Below, one piece after another: positions 24,536-33,356 of a stretch of DNA of 64,000 nt. Position 1 is the first letter of the stretch, and every line of letters starts with the position of its first letter. A program made the translations under genes and the position numbers. This stretch comes from Janthinobacterium agaricidamnosum. GTDB lineage: Bacteria > Pseudomonadota > Gammaproteobacteria > Burkholderiales > Burkholderiaceae_D. The stretch is taken from contig NZ_CP033019.1 in NCBI RefSeq assembly GCF_003667705.1, positions 4,278,001 through 4,342,000 of the forward strand, in the 5' to 3' direction. The notes under the pieces are model-generated. The model was not told the DNA's origin. It searched no databases and saw only the letters and a list, made by a program, of their open reading frames with translations.

Positions 24536-27109
24536 TTAGCTCAGCAAAGCTCTCATGGTATTCGCCTTGGCGACCTGCTCTTCGCTGCCACCCTTGATGA
24601 CCTCATCGATCAGCTCGCGCGCGCCTTCCTTGTCGCCGATTTCCTGGTATGCGATCGCCAGGTCCAGCTTGGTATCCATTTCCATGTGGATAGCCGACAA
24701 CGGGTCGTCCACGCCCACGCTGGCCGTCTTGCCATCGTTGAGATCCAGGTCGATGCCGGACAGGTCGAATTCCTGTGCGGGCGGTATCGCTTCCGGCAAG
24801 CTCGCCGGCGCTTGCGCATCGTCGAACAGGCTGTCGAGGGAAGGCTCGGCCGCCGCGACGGGCGCGGCAGCCGGCGCCACGGGTTCGTCGAGGTCGAAGT
24901 GGGCCAGGTCGACATCCTTCAAGGGATCAGGCAATGGCGTCAAACCGGCGCCCACGCCATTGACGGGGCCGGCAGGCGGCTCCAGGTCCAGGCCGAAATC
25001 CATGCTGGCGTCATACTGCGCATCGTGCGCGGCAGGGACCGGCTTGCTGTCCGGCCCAGGCATGACGATCGGCTCGCTGGTGGAAACAGGTTCGAAATCG
25101 AGGCTGTCGAGGTCAAAGTCGAGGGGGTCGCGCGCATCGCGGGCCGTCACGGAGGAGACCGGCTCGGCCGGCGCCAGGTCGGCCAGCGGCGCGGGCGGCT
25201 CGTCGGGCAAGTCCATGCTCTGGCCATGCACGTCGTCGCCGGCTGCCTTGCTCAGGCTGACCACGGCGTCGTCTTCCGTATCGCCATACAGGGGATTGGT
25301 GGGATCGAGCGCCAGTCCCAGCGCGGCCGCCTGCGGCCACTCCTCGCCCTGGCCACGCGTCAGACTGTAGAGCTCGCTGGCCTGGTCTTCAAACGCGCGC
25401 ACGTCGTTGCGGGCCGAATAGATTTCCAGCAGCTTCAGGCGGGCCGCATGGCGTTCCGGGTGGATGCGCAAGGCTTCCTTGAGGATGTCTTCCGCCTGAC
25501 CATCGCGGCCGTAAGCGATATACACGTCCGCTTCGGCGACGGGGTCCGTTTCATTCGCATCGAGCATGCTGGCGCCCGCCGCGGCGGCCACGCCGGCAGC
25601 GGCCGCGCCCGTACCGAACAGGTGATTGCTCGCTTCGGACTGCTGGTCTTCCGGCGCCAGGCCGGACGGCGGCGTCACGGGCGCTTCCGGTTCCGGCTCG
25701 ACCACGGGGGCGATATCGCCCTGGGCTGGCTGCGGCGTCTCCTTGCGGCGCCGCGCGACCACCAGTGCGGCCACGGCCGCCAGCAGCGCGGCGATGCCGA
25801 TGCCGATGGCGCCCAGGTGGTCATTGATCTTGTCGGTAATCGTCGGCTCCAGCGGCGATGGTTTTTTCACCAGCGGCACCGGTTTGACCTTCGGTGCGGC
25901 AGGCTGAGGTGCGGGCGGCTGCGCCTCGGCCGGCGCGCTGGCGGGTGCGCTGGCAGCGGCCTCGGCCGGTTTGGCGGGTGCGGGGGCGCTCTTGTCGGCC
26001 ATGGCCTTGCTCTTGACCGCCATCAACTTTTCCAGGTCGCTGACGTTCTTTTCCAGCTCCTTGACGCGTGCAGCGGCTTCATCGACCTGTTTCGCCTTGG
26101 CGATCTTGTCTTCCTCGCTGGCGACGGCGCTCTTGCCGGCCGACTTGGCCGCCGGCTCCGCCTTCGACAGTTTCAGCTTGTCTTGCGACTCGCTCACGGC
26201 CGTCGGCTTTTCCTGCACCTTGGTCGCACCGATCTTGCCGGCCGTGCTTTGCGTCGCTTGCGCGGCCTTGGCCGGCTTACTTTGCGACACCTGACCTGCC
26301 AGCTTGTTGCGGTAGGCCTCGAAATCGATGGCGTGCGCCGTCACGATGCCCTTCGCTTCAGCCGCACCGGTAGCGCGCACGGCGTCCGCGCCAGGCACGG
26401 CCAGGATGCGCCCGGCCTGCATGCGGTTCATGTTCTCGCCCTTGAAGGCGTCGGGATTGGCGCGGTACAGGGCGACGAGCATCATGTCGAGCGACACGCC
26501 CGAAGGCTTCAGTTCGCTGGCGATGCGGCTCAGGGTGTCGCCCGTCTTGACCTTGTATTCCCCGGCCGGCTTTTTCGCCGCAGCTGGCGCAGCATCGGCC
26601 GCCGCCTTGCCTTTGCCCGGTTCGGCCGGCGCCGTCACTTGCGCGCCGCGCGTCTGGCGCGCTTCCGGCGTGTCGAGCACGAACGCATATTCGCGCACCT
26701 GGCGACCGCTCTTGCCGCTCAGTTCCAGCAAGAGATCCACCATGGGCTCGGCCACCGGTTGCGCCGAGCTGATGCGGATGAAGGGCTTGCCATTGCGGTT
26801 TTCCACGGCAAACGTCAAAGCGTTCAATGCGGGATTGAATTCCACGTTGGCCTGGCGATAGGCCTCCGGCGGCGCCAGCTTGGCCAGCAGGCTGGCTGCC
26901 TCGCCTGGCTTGATGGCCGATAATTCGACCTCGGCGCGCAGCGGCTGGCCGGCGGCGGACAGCACCGTGATCTTGCCCAGCTCGGCTGCGGATGCCGCCG
27001 GTGACAATAACACCGCACAGGCGACAGCGCTGCTGAGTGTTTTAATGGCAAGGGAGGCGACCCGGGGACGAGTGTGTACAGGCATAGTTGGCGGCATCTT
27101 AGTTGACAT
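24536..27109 (-). CDS. fimV: FimV family type IV pilus / polar hub protein
   Basis: A large (857-residue) envelope protein of the FimV/HubP family, which organises cell-pole functions and type IV pilus assembly. A signal peptide (LSSAVACAVLLSPAASAAE) is followed by the FimV N-terminal domain (LGKITVLSAAGQPLRAEVEL), a LysM domain near residue 185 (GEYKVKTGDTLSRIA), a coiled coil (VKELEKNVSDLEKLMAVKSK), a membrane helix (GAIGIGIAALLAAVAALVV) and a long acidic cytoplasmic part. It ends in the conserved FimV C-terminal helix pair (DLAIAYQEIGDKEGARELID). ATG 27109 is used; ATGs 4 and 8 codons later are alternatives. Confidence 0.92.
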   Translation of the reverse strand: MSTKMPPTMPVHTRPRVASLAIKTLSSAVACAVLLSPAASAAELGKITVLSAAGQPLRAEVELSAIKPGEAASLLAKLAPPEAYRQANVEFNPALNALTFAVENRNGKPFIRISSAQPVAEPMVDLLLELSGKSGRQVREYAFVLDTPEARQTRGAQVTAPAEPGKGKAAADAAPAAAKKPAGEYKVKTGDTLSRIASELKPSGVSLDMMLVALYRANPDAFKGENMNRMQAGRILAVPGADAVRATGAAEAKGIVTAHAIDFEAYRNKLAGQVSQSKPAKAAQATQSTAGKIGATKVQEKPTAVSESQDKLKLSKAEPAAKSAGKSAVASEEDKIAKAKQVDEAAARVKELEKNVSDLEKLMAVKSKAMADKSAPAPAKPAEAAASAPASAPAEAQPPAPQPAAPKVKPVPLVKKPSPLEPTITDKINDHLGAIGIGIAALLAAVAALVVARRRKETPQPAQGDIAPVVEPEPEAPVTPPSGLAPEDQQSEASNHLFGTGAAAAGVAAAAGASMLDANETDPVAEADVYIAYGRDGQAEDILKEALRIHPERHAARLKLLEIYSARNDVRAFEDQASELYSLTRGQGEEWPQAAALGLALDPTNPLYGDTEDDAVVSLSKAAGDDVHGQSMDLPDEPPAPLADLAPAEPVSSVTARDARDPLDFDLDSLDFEPVSTSEPIVMPGPDSKPVPAAHDAQYDASMDFGLDLEPPAGPVNGVGAGLTPLPDPLKDVDLAHFDLDEPVAPAAAPVAAAEPSLDSLFDDAQAPASLPEAIPPAQEFDLSGIDLDLNDGKTASVGVDDPLSAIHMEMDTKLDLAIAYQEIGDKEGARELIDEVIKGGSEEQVAKANTMRALLS

Positions 27110-27208
27110 GGGAAAACAGTTACTTTTCCAGAGGTATCAACATATCATCATGCCCAGAGCTATGCAAGCTCCGCATGGTTGAGCCTTGACGGGCTCAGGG
27201 CGAAAAAA

Positions 27209-27232
27209 AAGCCGGGAAAACAGCCCCGGCTT
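27209..27232 (-). terminator. intrinsic terminator of asd
   Basis: The stem AAGCCGGG/CCCGGCTT with an 8-nt loop is followed on the reverse strand by eight Ts (A-run 27203-27210). It lies about 37 nt after the asd stop and separates the leu-asd unit from fimV. Confidence 0.8.
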
Positions 27233-27268
27233 GATCCGCATCAGCAATTAATTGCTGATTTATTGCTG

Positions 27269-28396
27269 TTACGCATCCAGCAAAATACGCAGCATGCGGC
27301 GCAGCGGCTCGGCCGCGCCCCACAGCAACTGGTCGCCCACGGTGAATGCGGACAGGTATTCGCCGCCCATGCTCATCTTGCGCACGCGGCCGACGGGAAT
27401 CGTCAGGCTGCCCGTGACGGCTGCCGGCGACAGGTCGCGCACGGACGCTTCGCGCGTGTTCGGCACGAATTTCACCCATTGATTGTTGCTGGCGATGATG
27501 TCATTGATTTCATCGAGCGGCACGTCTTTCTTCAGCTTGATGGTCAGCGCCTGCGAATGGCAGCGCATGGCGCCGATGCGCACGCACAGGCCGTCGACGG
27601 GAATTTCCTTGGTGCCGAAATCGATGCCGCGGCCGAGGATCTTGTTCGTTTCCGCGCCCGCCTTCCACTCTTCTTTCGACTGGCCGTTGCCCAGGTCCTT
27701 GTCGATCCACGGGATCAGGTTGCCGGCCAGCGGCGCGCCGAATTGCTTGATTTCATCCGGCGAATAGCCGTGCTGGGTGGCCAGCACCTGGCGGTCGATT
27801 TCCAGGATGGCGGACGCCGGGTTTTCCAGCAGCGCCTTGACGGAGCTGTTGATGGTGCCAAATTGCGTCAGCAGTTCGCGCATGTGCTGCGCGCCGCCGC
27901 CCGATGCCGCCTGGTACGTCATCGACGTCATCCAGTCGATCAGGTCGTGCTGGAAAAGGCCGCCCAGGCCCATCATCATGCACGACACGGTGCAATTGCC
28001 GCCGATATAGTTCTTGACGCCCTTGCCCAGCGCATCCTTGATGACGTGCAGGTTGACGGGGTCGAGCACGATGACGGCGTCTTTTTCCATGCGCAAGGTC
28101 GAGGCCGCATCGATCCAGTAACCGTTCCAGCCGCTAGCGCGCAGCTGCGGGAAGACGGCGCTCGTGTAGTCGCCGCCCTGGCAGGAAATGATGATGTCGC
28201 ACTTGGACAGTTCGGCGATGTTGTTGGCATCCTTGAGGATGGTTTCATTCTTCGCCATGGCCGGCGCCGCGCCGCCCGTGTTCGAGGTGGTGAAAAACAC
28301 CGGTTCAATGTGGGCGAAATCGCCCTCTTCCTGCATGCGCTGCATCAGGACCGAACCGACCATACCGCGCCAACCTACCAAGCCAACTAATTTCAT
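27269..28396 (-). CDS. asd: aspartate-semialdehyde dehydrogenase
   Basis: Asd reduces aspartyl phosphate to aspartate semialdehyde, feeding lysine, methionine, threonine and cell-wall diaminopimelate. It is the Gram-negative type: NADP-binding [20 protein letters not shown], catalytic Cys in [16 protein letters not shown], and the catalytic His in [17 protein letters not shown]. The 375 residues are full length. ATG 28396 is chosen over the ATG two codons upstream because GAGGA lies at the proper distance. It is downstream of leuB in a conserved block. Confidence 0.97.
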   Translation of the reverse strand: MKLVGLVGWRGMVGSVLMQRMQEEGDFAHIEPVFFTTSNTGGAAPAMAKNETILKDANNIAELSKCDIIISCQGGDYTSAVFPQLRASGWNGYWIDAASTLRMEKDAVIVLDPVNLHVIKDALGKGVKNYIGGNCTVSCMMMGLGGLFQHDLIDWMTSMTYQAASGGGAQHMRELLTQFGTINSSVKALLENPASAILEIDRQVLATQHGYSPDEIKQFGAPLAGNLIPWIDKDLGNGQSKEEWKAGAETNKILGRGIDFGTKEIPVDGLCVRIGAMRCHSQALTIKLKKDVPLDEINDIIASNNQWVKFVPNTREASVRDLSPAAVTGSLTIPVGRVRKMSMGGEYLSAFTVGDQLLWGAAEPLRRMLRILLDA

Positions 28397-28441
28397 TACC
28401 ATTCCTCAAGATGAGACGGCGACTGCCATCATTGAAATATT

Positions 28442-29512
28442 TTATCCTAATGCACGCACTACGGCATCACCCATGGCCTCGGTACCGACCAAAGTCGTGC
28501 CCGCTTCATGGATGTCGGCCGTGCGCAGCCCCTGCGCCAGCACCTGCTTGACGGCGCCTTCGATGCGATTTGCCTGCTCTTCGCGATTCAGCGAATAGCG
28601 CAGCATCATGGCGGCCGACAGGATCGTCGCCAGCGGATTGGCGATGCCCTTGCCCGCGATATCGGGCGCCGAACCGTGCGACGGCTCGTACAAGCCCTTG
28701 TTGTTGGCGTCCAGCGAGGCGGACGGCAACATGCCGATCGAGCCCGTCAGCATGGCGGCCGCGTCCGACAAGATATCGCCGAACATGTTGCCAGTCACCA
28801 TGACATCGAATTTCTTCGGCGCCCGCACCAGCTGCATGGCCGCGTTATCGACATACATATGATCGAGCGCCACGTCCGGGTATTCCTTGTGCACATCGGT
28901 GACGATGTCTTTCCAGAACTGGAAGGTTTCCAGCACGTTCGCCTTGTCCACGCTGGTGAGGCGCTTGTCGCGCTTTTGCGCGGCCTGGAATGCCACGTGG
29001 GCGATGCGGCGGATTTCGCCTTCCGCATAGCGCATGGTGTCGAAGCCTTCGCGCTGGCCCTTGAACGGACCGTCCGGGCACTCGCGCACGCCGCGGGGCT
29101 GGCCGAAATAAATATCGCCCGTCAATTCGCGGATGATCAGGATATCCAAGCCCGACACCACTTCCGGCTTCAGGGTCGAGGCGCCCGCCAGTTCCGGATA
29201 CAAAATGGCCGGACGCAGGTTGGCGAACAGGCCCAGGTTCTTGCGCAAGCCCAGAATCGCCTGTTCCGGGCGGAACTGGCGCTCGAGGTTGTCGTATTGG
29301 TAGTCGCCCACGGCGCCGAACAGCACGGCATCAGCCGCCTTCGCCAGGGCCAGCGTGCCTTCCGGCAAAGGGTGGCCATGGGCCGCGTAGCCGGCGCCGC
29401 CCACGGGCGCCGTTTCCAGCTCAAACGATTCGCCCAGCACATTCAAGACCTTGACGGCTTGCGCGACGATTTCAGGACCGATGCCGTCGCCGGGTAAGAT
29501 TGCAATTTTCAT
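28442..29512 (-). CDS. leuB: 3-isopropylmalate dehydrogenase
   Basis: LeuB oxidatively decarboxylates 3-isopropylmalate in leucine synthesis. The 356-residue protein starts [20 protein letters not shown] and shows the substrate-binding [41 protein letters not shown] and the NAD-specific adenosine-binding [17 protein letters not shown]. It follows leuD by 11 nt in the leuC-leuD-leuB-asd order. Confidence 0.98.
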   Translation of the reverse strand: MKIAILPGDGIGPEIVAQAVKVLNVLGESFELETAPVGGAGYAAHGHPLPEGTLALAKAADAVLFGAVGDYQYDNLERQFRPEQAILGLRKNLGLFANLRPAILYPELAGASTLKPEVVSGLDILIIRELTGDIYFGQPRGVRECPDGPFKGQREGFDTMRYAEGEIRRIAHVAFQAAQKRDKRLTSVDKANVLETFQFWKDIVTDVHKEYPDVALDHMYVDNAAMQLVRAPKKFDVMVTGNMFGDILSDAAAMLTGSIGMLPSASLDANNKGLYEPSHGSAPDIAGKGIANPLATILSAAMMLRYSLNREEQANRIEGAVKQVLAQGLRTADIHEAGTTLVGTEAMGDAVVRALG

Positions 29513-29523
29513 ATTTTAATCGT

Positions 29524-30171
29524 TTAAATGACGTTGGCCAGCCAGGGCTGAGCAGAAAGATGGCGTTCTTCGAAGGCGCGGATGTCGTCGGCGTGGCGCA
29601 GGGTCAGGCCGATATCGTCGAGCCCATTCATCAGGCAATATTTGCGGAAGGCATCGATCTCGAACGGGTACGAGACGGAACCGTTGCTGGTGCGCACGCA
29701 TTGCTGCTCCAGGTCCACCACCAGCTTGAAGCCGGGGAAAGCCTTGACTTCATTGAACAGGTGCTCGACCTGGCTTTCCGACAGCACGATGGGCAGCAAG
29801 CCGTTCTTGTAGCAGTTGTTGAAGAAGATGTCGGCAAACGAGGGCGCGATGATGGCGCGGAAGCCATATTGATCGAGCGCCCACGGCGCGTGTTCGCGCG
29901 AGGAGCCGCAGCCGAAGTTCTTGCGCGTGAGTAAGATCGAGGCGCCCTGGTAGCGCGGCTCGTTGAGCACGAACTCGGGGTTCAGCGGGCGGCGGCTGTT
30001 GTCCTGGCCCGGTTCGCCATGGTCGAGATAGCGCCATTCGTCGAACAGGTTGGGGCCGAAGCCGCTGCGGTGGATCGATTTCAGAAATTGCTTCGGAATA
30101 ATCGCGTCGGTGTCGACGTTGGCGCGGTCCAGCGGGGCGACCAGGCCTTCGTAAATCGTAAATTTATCCAT
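29524..30171 (-). CDS. leuD: 3-isopropylmalate dehydratase small subunit
   Basis: Small subunit of the isopropylmalate isomerase, giving the swivelling domain that completes the LeuC active site. Landmarks are [32 protein letters not shown] and [22 protein letters not shown] 30171 ([20 protein letters not shown]) is the family start; the longer frame is unsupported. The 215 residues are normal. It lies 51 nt after the small entericidin-type gene and 11 nt before leuB. Confidence 0.97.
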   Translation of the reverse strand: MDKFTIYEGLVAPLDRANVDTDAIIPKQFLKSIHRSGFGPNLFDEWRYLDHGEPGQDNSRRPLNPEFVLNEPRYQGASILLTRKNFGCGSSREHAPWALDQYGFRAIIAPSFADIFFNNCYKNGLLPIVLSESQVEHLFNEVKAFPGFKLVVDLEQQCVRTSNGSVSYPFEIDAFRKYCLMNGLDDIGLTLRHADDIRAFEERHLSAQPWLANVI

Positions 30172-30222
30172 GCTGTTTCTACTCGGTAAGACGCGCGGCG
30201 CGGGGCGCCGCCACGTCACGGT

Positions 30223-30345
30223 TTATTTTCCGCCGGCGCCAGTGACGACCTGGCCGACTTTCTGCACATCGCGGCCGATGCCCGAGACGGTGTTGCAGCC
30301 GGACAAGATGACGGTGGCGATAAGGAGGGCGAAGAGTTTTTTCAT
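30223..30345 (-). CDS. entericidin A/B family small lipoprotein
   Basis: A 40-residue peptide: a basic start and hydrophobic core (MKKLFALLIATVIL), a lipobox LSGC with the acylated Cys at position 17, then NTVSGIGRDVQKVGQ and a short Gly-rich end. This is the entericidin pattern (small amphipathic outer- or inner-membrane lipoprotein). In E. coli the entericidins form a toxin-antidote pair; here there is a single gene and its role is unknown. It lies inside the leucine operon between leuC and leuD, an arrangement I recall from other Burkholderiales. The ribosome binding site is weak. Confidence 0.85.
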   Translation of the reverse strand: MKKLFALLIATVILSGCNTVSGIGRDVQKVGQVVTGAGGK

Positions 30346-30408
30346 GATGATTTCAGTCTATGTGCTAATGGTTGCAAATCCCGTTAGTGTAAACCACCGG
30401 CAAATGCT

Positions 30409-30435
30409 GGGGTCAGACCCAACGGGTCTGACCCC
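30409..30435. repeat. 27-bp GGGGTCNGACCC palindrome after leuC
   Basis: Perfect 12-bp arms GGGGTCAGACCC/GGGTCTGACCCC with an AAC loop, 4 bp beyond the leuC stop codon. It is the sister of the palindrome at 21359-21385. It may be an mRNA stem-loop that adjusts leuC versus leuD expression or a REP-type repeat. Confidence 0.7.
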
Positions 30436-30439
30436 AAAT

Positions 30440-31843
30440 TCATCGCAATCCCCGCACGTCGACAAAATGGCCGGCGATGCCCGCCGCCGCCGCCATCGCG
30501 GGCGACACCAGGTGGGTACGACCGCCCTGCCCTTGCCGGCCTTCGAAGTTGCGGTTCGAGGTCGAGGCGCAGCGTTCGCCCGGTTCCAGACGGTCCGCAT
30601 TCATGGCCAGGCACATGGAGCAGCCCGGCTCGCGCCACTCGAAGCCGGCATCCTTGAAGATGCGGTCGAGTCCTTCGCGCTCGGCCTGGTCTTTCACCAG
30701 GCCGGAACCGGGCACGACCAGCGCCAGGGTGACGTTCGAGGCGCGGTACTTGCCGCGCACCACGGCGGCCGCCGCGCGCAAATCTTCGATGCGCGAATTG
30801 GTGCAGGAACCGATGAAGACCTTGTCGATGCGGATGTCCGCGATCGGCGTGTTCGGCTTCAGCGCCATGTAGACGAGCGCCTTTTCGATGGCGTCACGCT
30901 TGACGCTGTCTTTCTCATTGTCCGGATCCGGTACGCGGCCATCGATGCCGACCACCATCTCGGGCGAGGTGCCCCACGTCACTTGCGGTTCGATCTCTTG
31001 CGCGTTGAGCGTGACGACGAGGTCGAAACGGGCGCCCGGGTCCGAATGCAGCGTGCGCCAGTAGGCCACGGCGCGTTCCCAGTGCGGACCGGCCGGCGAA
31101 AACGGACGGCCCTTGACGTAATTGATGGTGGTGTCGTCCACGCCGATGATGCCGGCGCGCGCGCCCGCCTCGATGGCCATGTTGCACACCGTCATGCGGC
31201 CTTCCATCGACAAGGCGCGGATGGCCGAGCCGCCGAACTCGATACAGTAACCGGTGCCGCCGGCCGTGCCGATCTTGCCGATGATGGCCAGCACGATATC
31301 TTTCGCCGTCACGCCGGCCGGCAGAGCGCCGTCGACCTGCACCAGCATGGACTTGGATTTCTTTTGCAGCAAGGTTTGGGTGGCCAGCACGTGTTCCACT
31401 TCCGACGTGCCGATGCCGTGCGCCAGCGCGCCGAACGCGCCATGCGTGGACGTGTGCGAATCGCCGCAGACCACCGTCATGCCGGGCAGGGTCGCGCCCT
31501 GTTCGGGGCCGATCACGTGCACGATACCCTGGCGCTTGTCGTTCATGTTGAAATAGGTCAAGCCGTAGTGCTTGGCGTTCTTGTCCAAGGTTTCCACCTG
31601 CAGGCGCGAGACGGGATCGGCAATGCCGTCGACCCGGCTGGTGGTGGGCACGTTATGGTCGGCCACGGCCAGGTTGGCGGAAATGCGCCACGGCTGGCGG
31701 CCCGCCACGCTGAGGCCATCGAAGGCTTGCGGACTGGTGACTTCGTGCAGCAAGTGCCGGTCGATGTACAAAATTGTCGTGCCATCATCTTCGGCCCGAA
31801 CAACGTGGGATTCCCAGAGTTTGTCGTAAAGCGTCTTCATCAT
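30440..31843 (-). CDS. leuC: 3-isopropylmalate dehydratase large subunit
   Basis: Large subunit of isopropylmalate isomerase, an aconitase-family [4Fe-4S] enzyme. [14 protein letters not shown] opens the protein; the cluster Cys residues lie in [17 protein letters not shown] and [29 protein letters not shown] is the aconitase signature. The 467 residues are typical. Two adjacent ATG codons (31843 and 31840) could start it. It is the first gene of the leu operon and is divergent from the S41 peptidase gene. Confidence 0.97.
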   Translation of the reverse strand: MMKTLYDKLWESHVVRAEDDGTTILYIDRHLLHEVTSPQAFDGLSVAGRQPWRISANLAVADHNVPTTSRVDGIADPVSRLQVETLDKNAKHYGLTYFNMNDKRQGIVHVIGPEQGATLPGMTVVCGDSHTSTHGAFGALAHGIGTSEVEHVLATQTLLQKKSKSMLVQVDGALPAGVTAKDIVLAIIGKIGTAGGTGYCIEFGGSAIRALSMEGRMTVCNMAIEAGARAGIIGVDDTTINYVKGRPFSPAGPHWERAVAYWRTLHSDPGARFDLVVTLNAQEIEPQVTWGTSPEMVVGIDGRVPDPDNEKDSVKRDAIEKALVYMALKPNTPIADIRIDKVFIGSCTNSRIEDLRAAAAVVRGKYRASNVTLALVVPGSGLVKDQAEREGLDRIFKDAGFEWREPGCSMCLAMNADRLEPGERCASTSNRNFEGRQGQGGRTHLVSPAMAAAAGIAGHFVDVRGLR

Positions 31844-32155
31844 GATTTATGCAGCGTTGCCACAGCCTGTAGTAAGTGATCAAGTGATACCAGGTCATAC
31901 GGTGATCCACAAGGATTATGCCATATATTGCGCGACACAGAACCGAAACAGGCAAAAGCGTGGGATTGGCGATACAAAGTTTGGCCGTATTGTTGGATAT
32001 GAGCTGGAAATTGCCGATATCGGCATATCGGCGACATGACGGCCCCATCTGCGGGCAGGCCGCCGAACGAGCCACGGCGCGGCCAGAAATCGATACTTTT
32101 TCTTTAATCTTTCGTGTATTGTATTTAGACAACAATTTCAGGAAAGACTGCATTG
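31844..32155. other. divergent intergenic region between leuC and the S41 peptidase gene
   Basis: The 312 bp contain no convincing gene; short open frames overlap on both strands. It is AT-richer than its surroundings and must carry both promoters. A perfect 12-bp palindrome GCCGATATCGGC lies at 32013-32024, followed directly by ATATCGGCG. The regulator that would bind there is unknown. Confidence 0.5.
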
Positions 32156-33292
32156 ATGAGACTGTGTTCTTTTGCCGCCACGCTCCTGACTACTTTGACA
32201 GTCAGCCATACGCAAGCGGCCACGCCGGGCGAGACCTGCCTGCAGGACTTGCGCGTCCTTCCCGCCTTTTTGCTGGAAAACGATACTGGCGCGCGCCAGC
32301 ATCTGGCACAAAAAGGTCAAGCGTATTTCGATCAGGCATTGGCCAGCGCCAGCACCGCGGCGGCCAGGGTGAACGGTGAGGCTGCCTGCAATACGGTACT
32401 GTCCGGTTACCTGAGCCAGTGGCGCAAAGGCCACCTGCAGATCATGCCGACCGGTGCGCTGAAACATGAGACACCAGCTGCAGCACCATCCTCAACCGCC
32501 GCGCCAACGGCCACCATCGATGACAGGGCGCCATCGCTGCAGCTGCTGTCGCCGCACACGGCGCTGCTGACCTTACCGAGTTTTTTCCCCGGGTACGCCG
32601 GGCTCATCAATGATTTACTGGAAAGCAAGCGCGACGAACTGGCCAGCCGTCGAAACTGGATTATCGATGTGCGGCGCAACAACGGCGGCAGCGACAGCAC
32701 ATATGCGCCCTTGCTGCCATGGCTAGCTTCAGGCGAGAGCGTCAATATCGGTGGCGAATGGCTGTCCACGCCGGCCAATATCGCCAGCCAGGAAAACATC
32801 TGCGCGCTGTACGCTCCCGGCGACGCCACCTGCACGAAATATATGGCACTGGCCGTCACCCGCATGCGCAGCGTGCAGCCCGGCCAGTTCGTGGCGCAAA
32901 GCACCAACGGGCCTGTCAGCTATGCGAGTGTGTCTGGCCAGGCAGTACAGCCGTCCAGGGTGGCGGTGCTGGTTGACCGCGATTGCGGCAGTTCCTGCGA
33001 ACAGTTTCTGCTGGAAGCGCGGCAAAGCTTTCGCGTCAAGCTGATCGGACGCAACAGCGGAGGCGCGCTCGATTATTCGAATCTGCGCATGCACCCTCTG
33101 CCCTCGGGACGGCGCCAGCTGGCCTACGCCACCTCGCGCTCGGCCCGCTTGCCAGATCTGCAGGTCGATCTCGACGGCATCATGCCCGACATCTACCTGC
33201 CGCCGCCGAAGGACGAGGCGGAGCGCGCCCAGGAAATCGTGCGCGTGCAGCGCTGGCTGGAAGGCGGCACCTTACGTCCTAACAACATCTGA
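32156..33292 (+). CDS. S41-type (C-terminal processing) peptidase-like exported protein
   Basis: A 378-residue exported protein with a signal peptide (LCSFAATLLTTLTVSHTQAA). The C-terminal half has S41 protease landmarks: the strand motif WIIDVRRNNGGSDSTY, the nucleophile region VDRDCGSSCEQFLLEARQ and LIGRNSGGALDYSN. No PDZ domain is visible between the N-terminal part and the catalytic part, unlike CtpA/Prc. The start at ATG 32156 has AGGAAAG at about 10 nt upstream; the TTG one codon earlier is not needed. The substrate is unknown. It is monocistronic, with a terminator shared with the convergent cheA. Confidence 0.8.
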   Translation: MRLCSFAATLLTTLTVSHTQAATPGETCLQDLRVLPAFLLENDTGARQHLAQKGQAYFDQALASASTAAARVNGEAACNTVLSGYLSQWRKGHLQIMPTGALKHETPAAAPSSTAAPTATIDDRAPSLQLLSPHTALLTLPSFFPGYAGLINDLLESKRDELASRRNWIIDVRRNNGGSDSTYAPLLPWLASGESVNIGGEWLSTPANIASQENICALYAPGDATCTKYMALAVTRMRSVQPGQFVAQSTNGPVSYASVSGQAVQPSRVAVLVDRDCGSSCEQFLLEARQSFRVKLIGRNSGGALDYSNLRMHPLPSGRRQLAYATSRSARLPDLQVDLDGIMPDIYLPPPKDEAERAQEIVRVQRWLEGGTLRPNNI

Positions 33293-33311
33293 CACCGCTG
33301 GCGCCATAAAA

Positions 33312-33337
33312 AAAGCCCGCTATGCCTAGCGGGCTTT
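33312..33337. terminator. bidirectional terminator between the S41 gene and cheA
   Basis: An 11-bp perfect stem AAAGCCCGCTA/TAGCGGGCTTT with loop TGCC lies 19 bp after each convergent stop codon. The A-run before it and the T residues after it serve both strands. Confidence 0.8.
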
Positions 33338-33356
33338 CTAACGATTGAAGCAAGAC

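Noticed and set aside
24295..24597. A repeat-encoded peptide
   Set aside because: The 104-bp period is not divisible by three, so the three copies are read in different frames; the open frame is a by-product of GC content.
24503..26923. An 806-codon forward frame opposite fimV
   Set aside because: The reverse strand encodes a FimV protein with signal peptide, LysM and conserved C-terminus. The forward frame has Arg/Gly-rich low-complexity sequence only.
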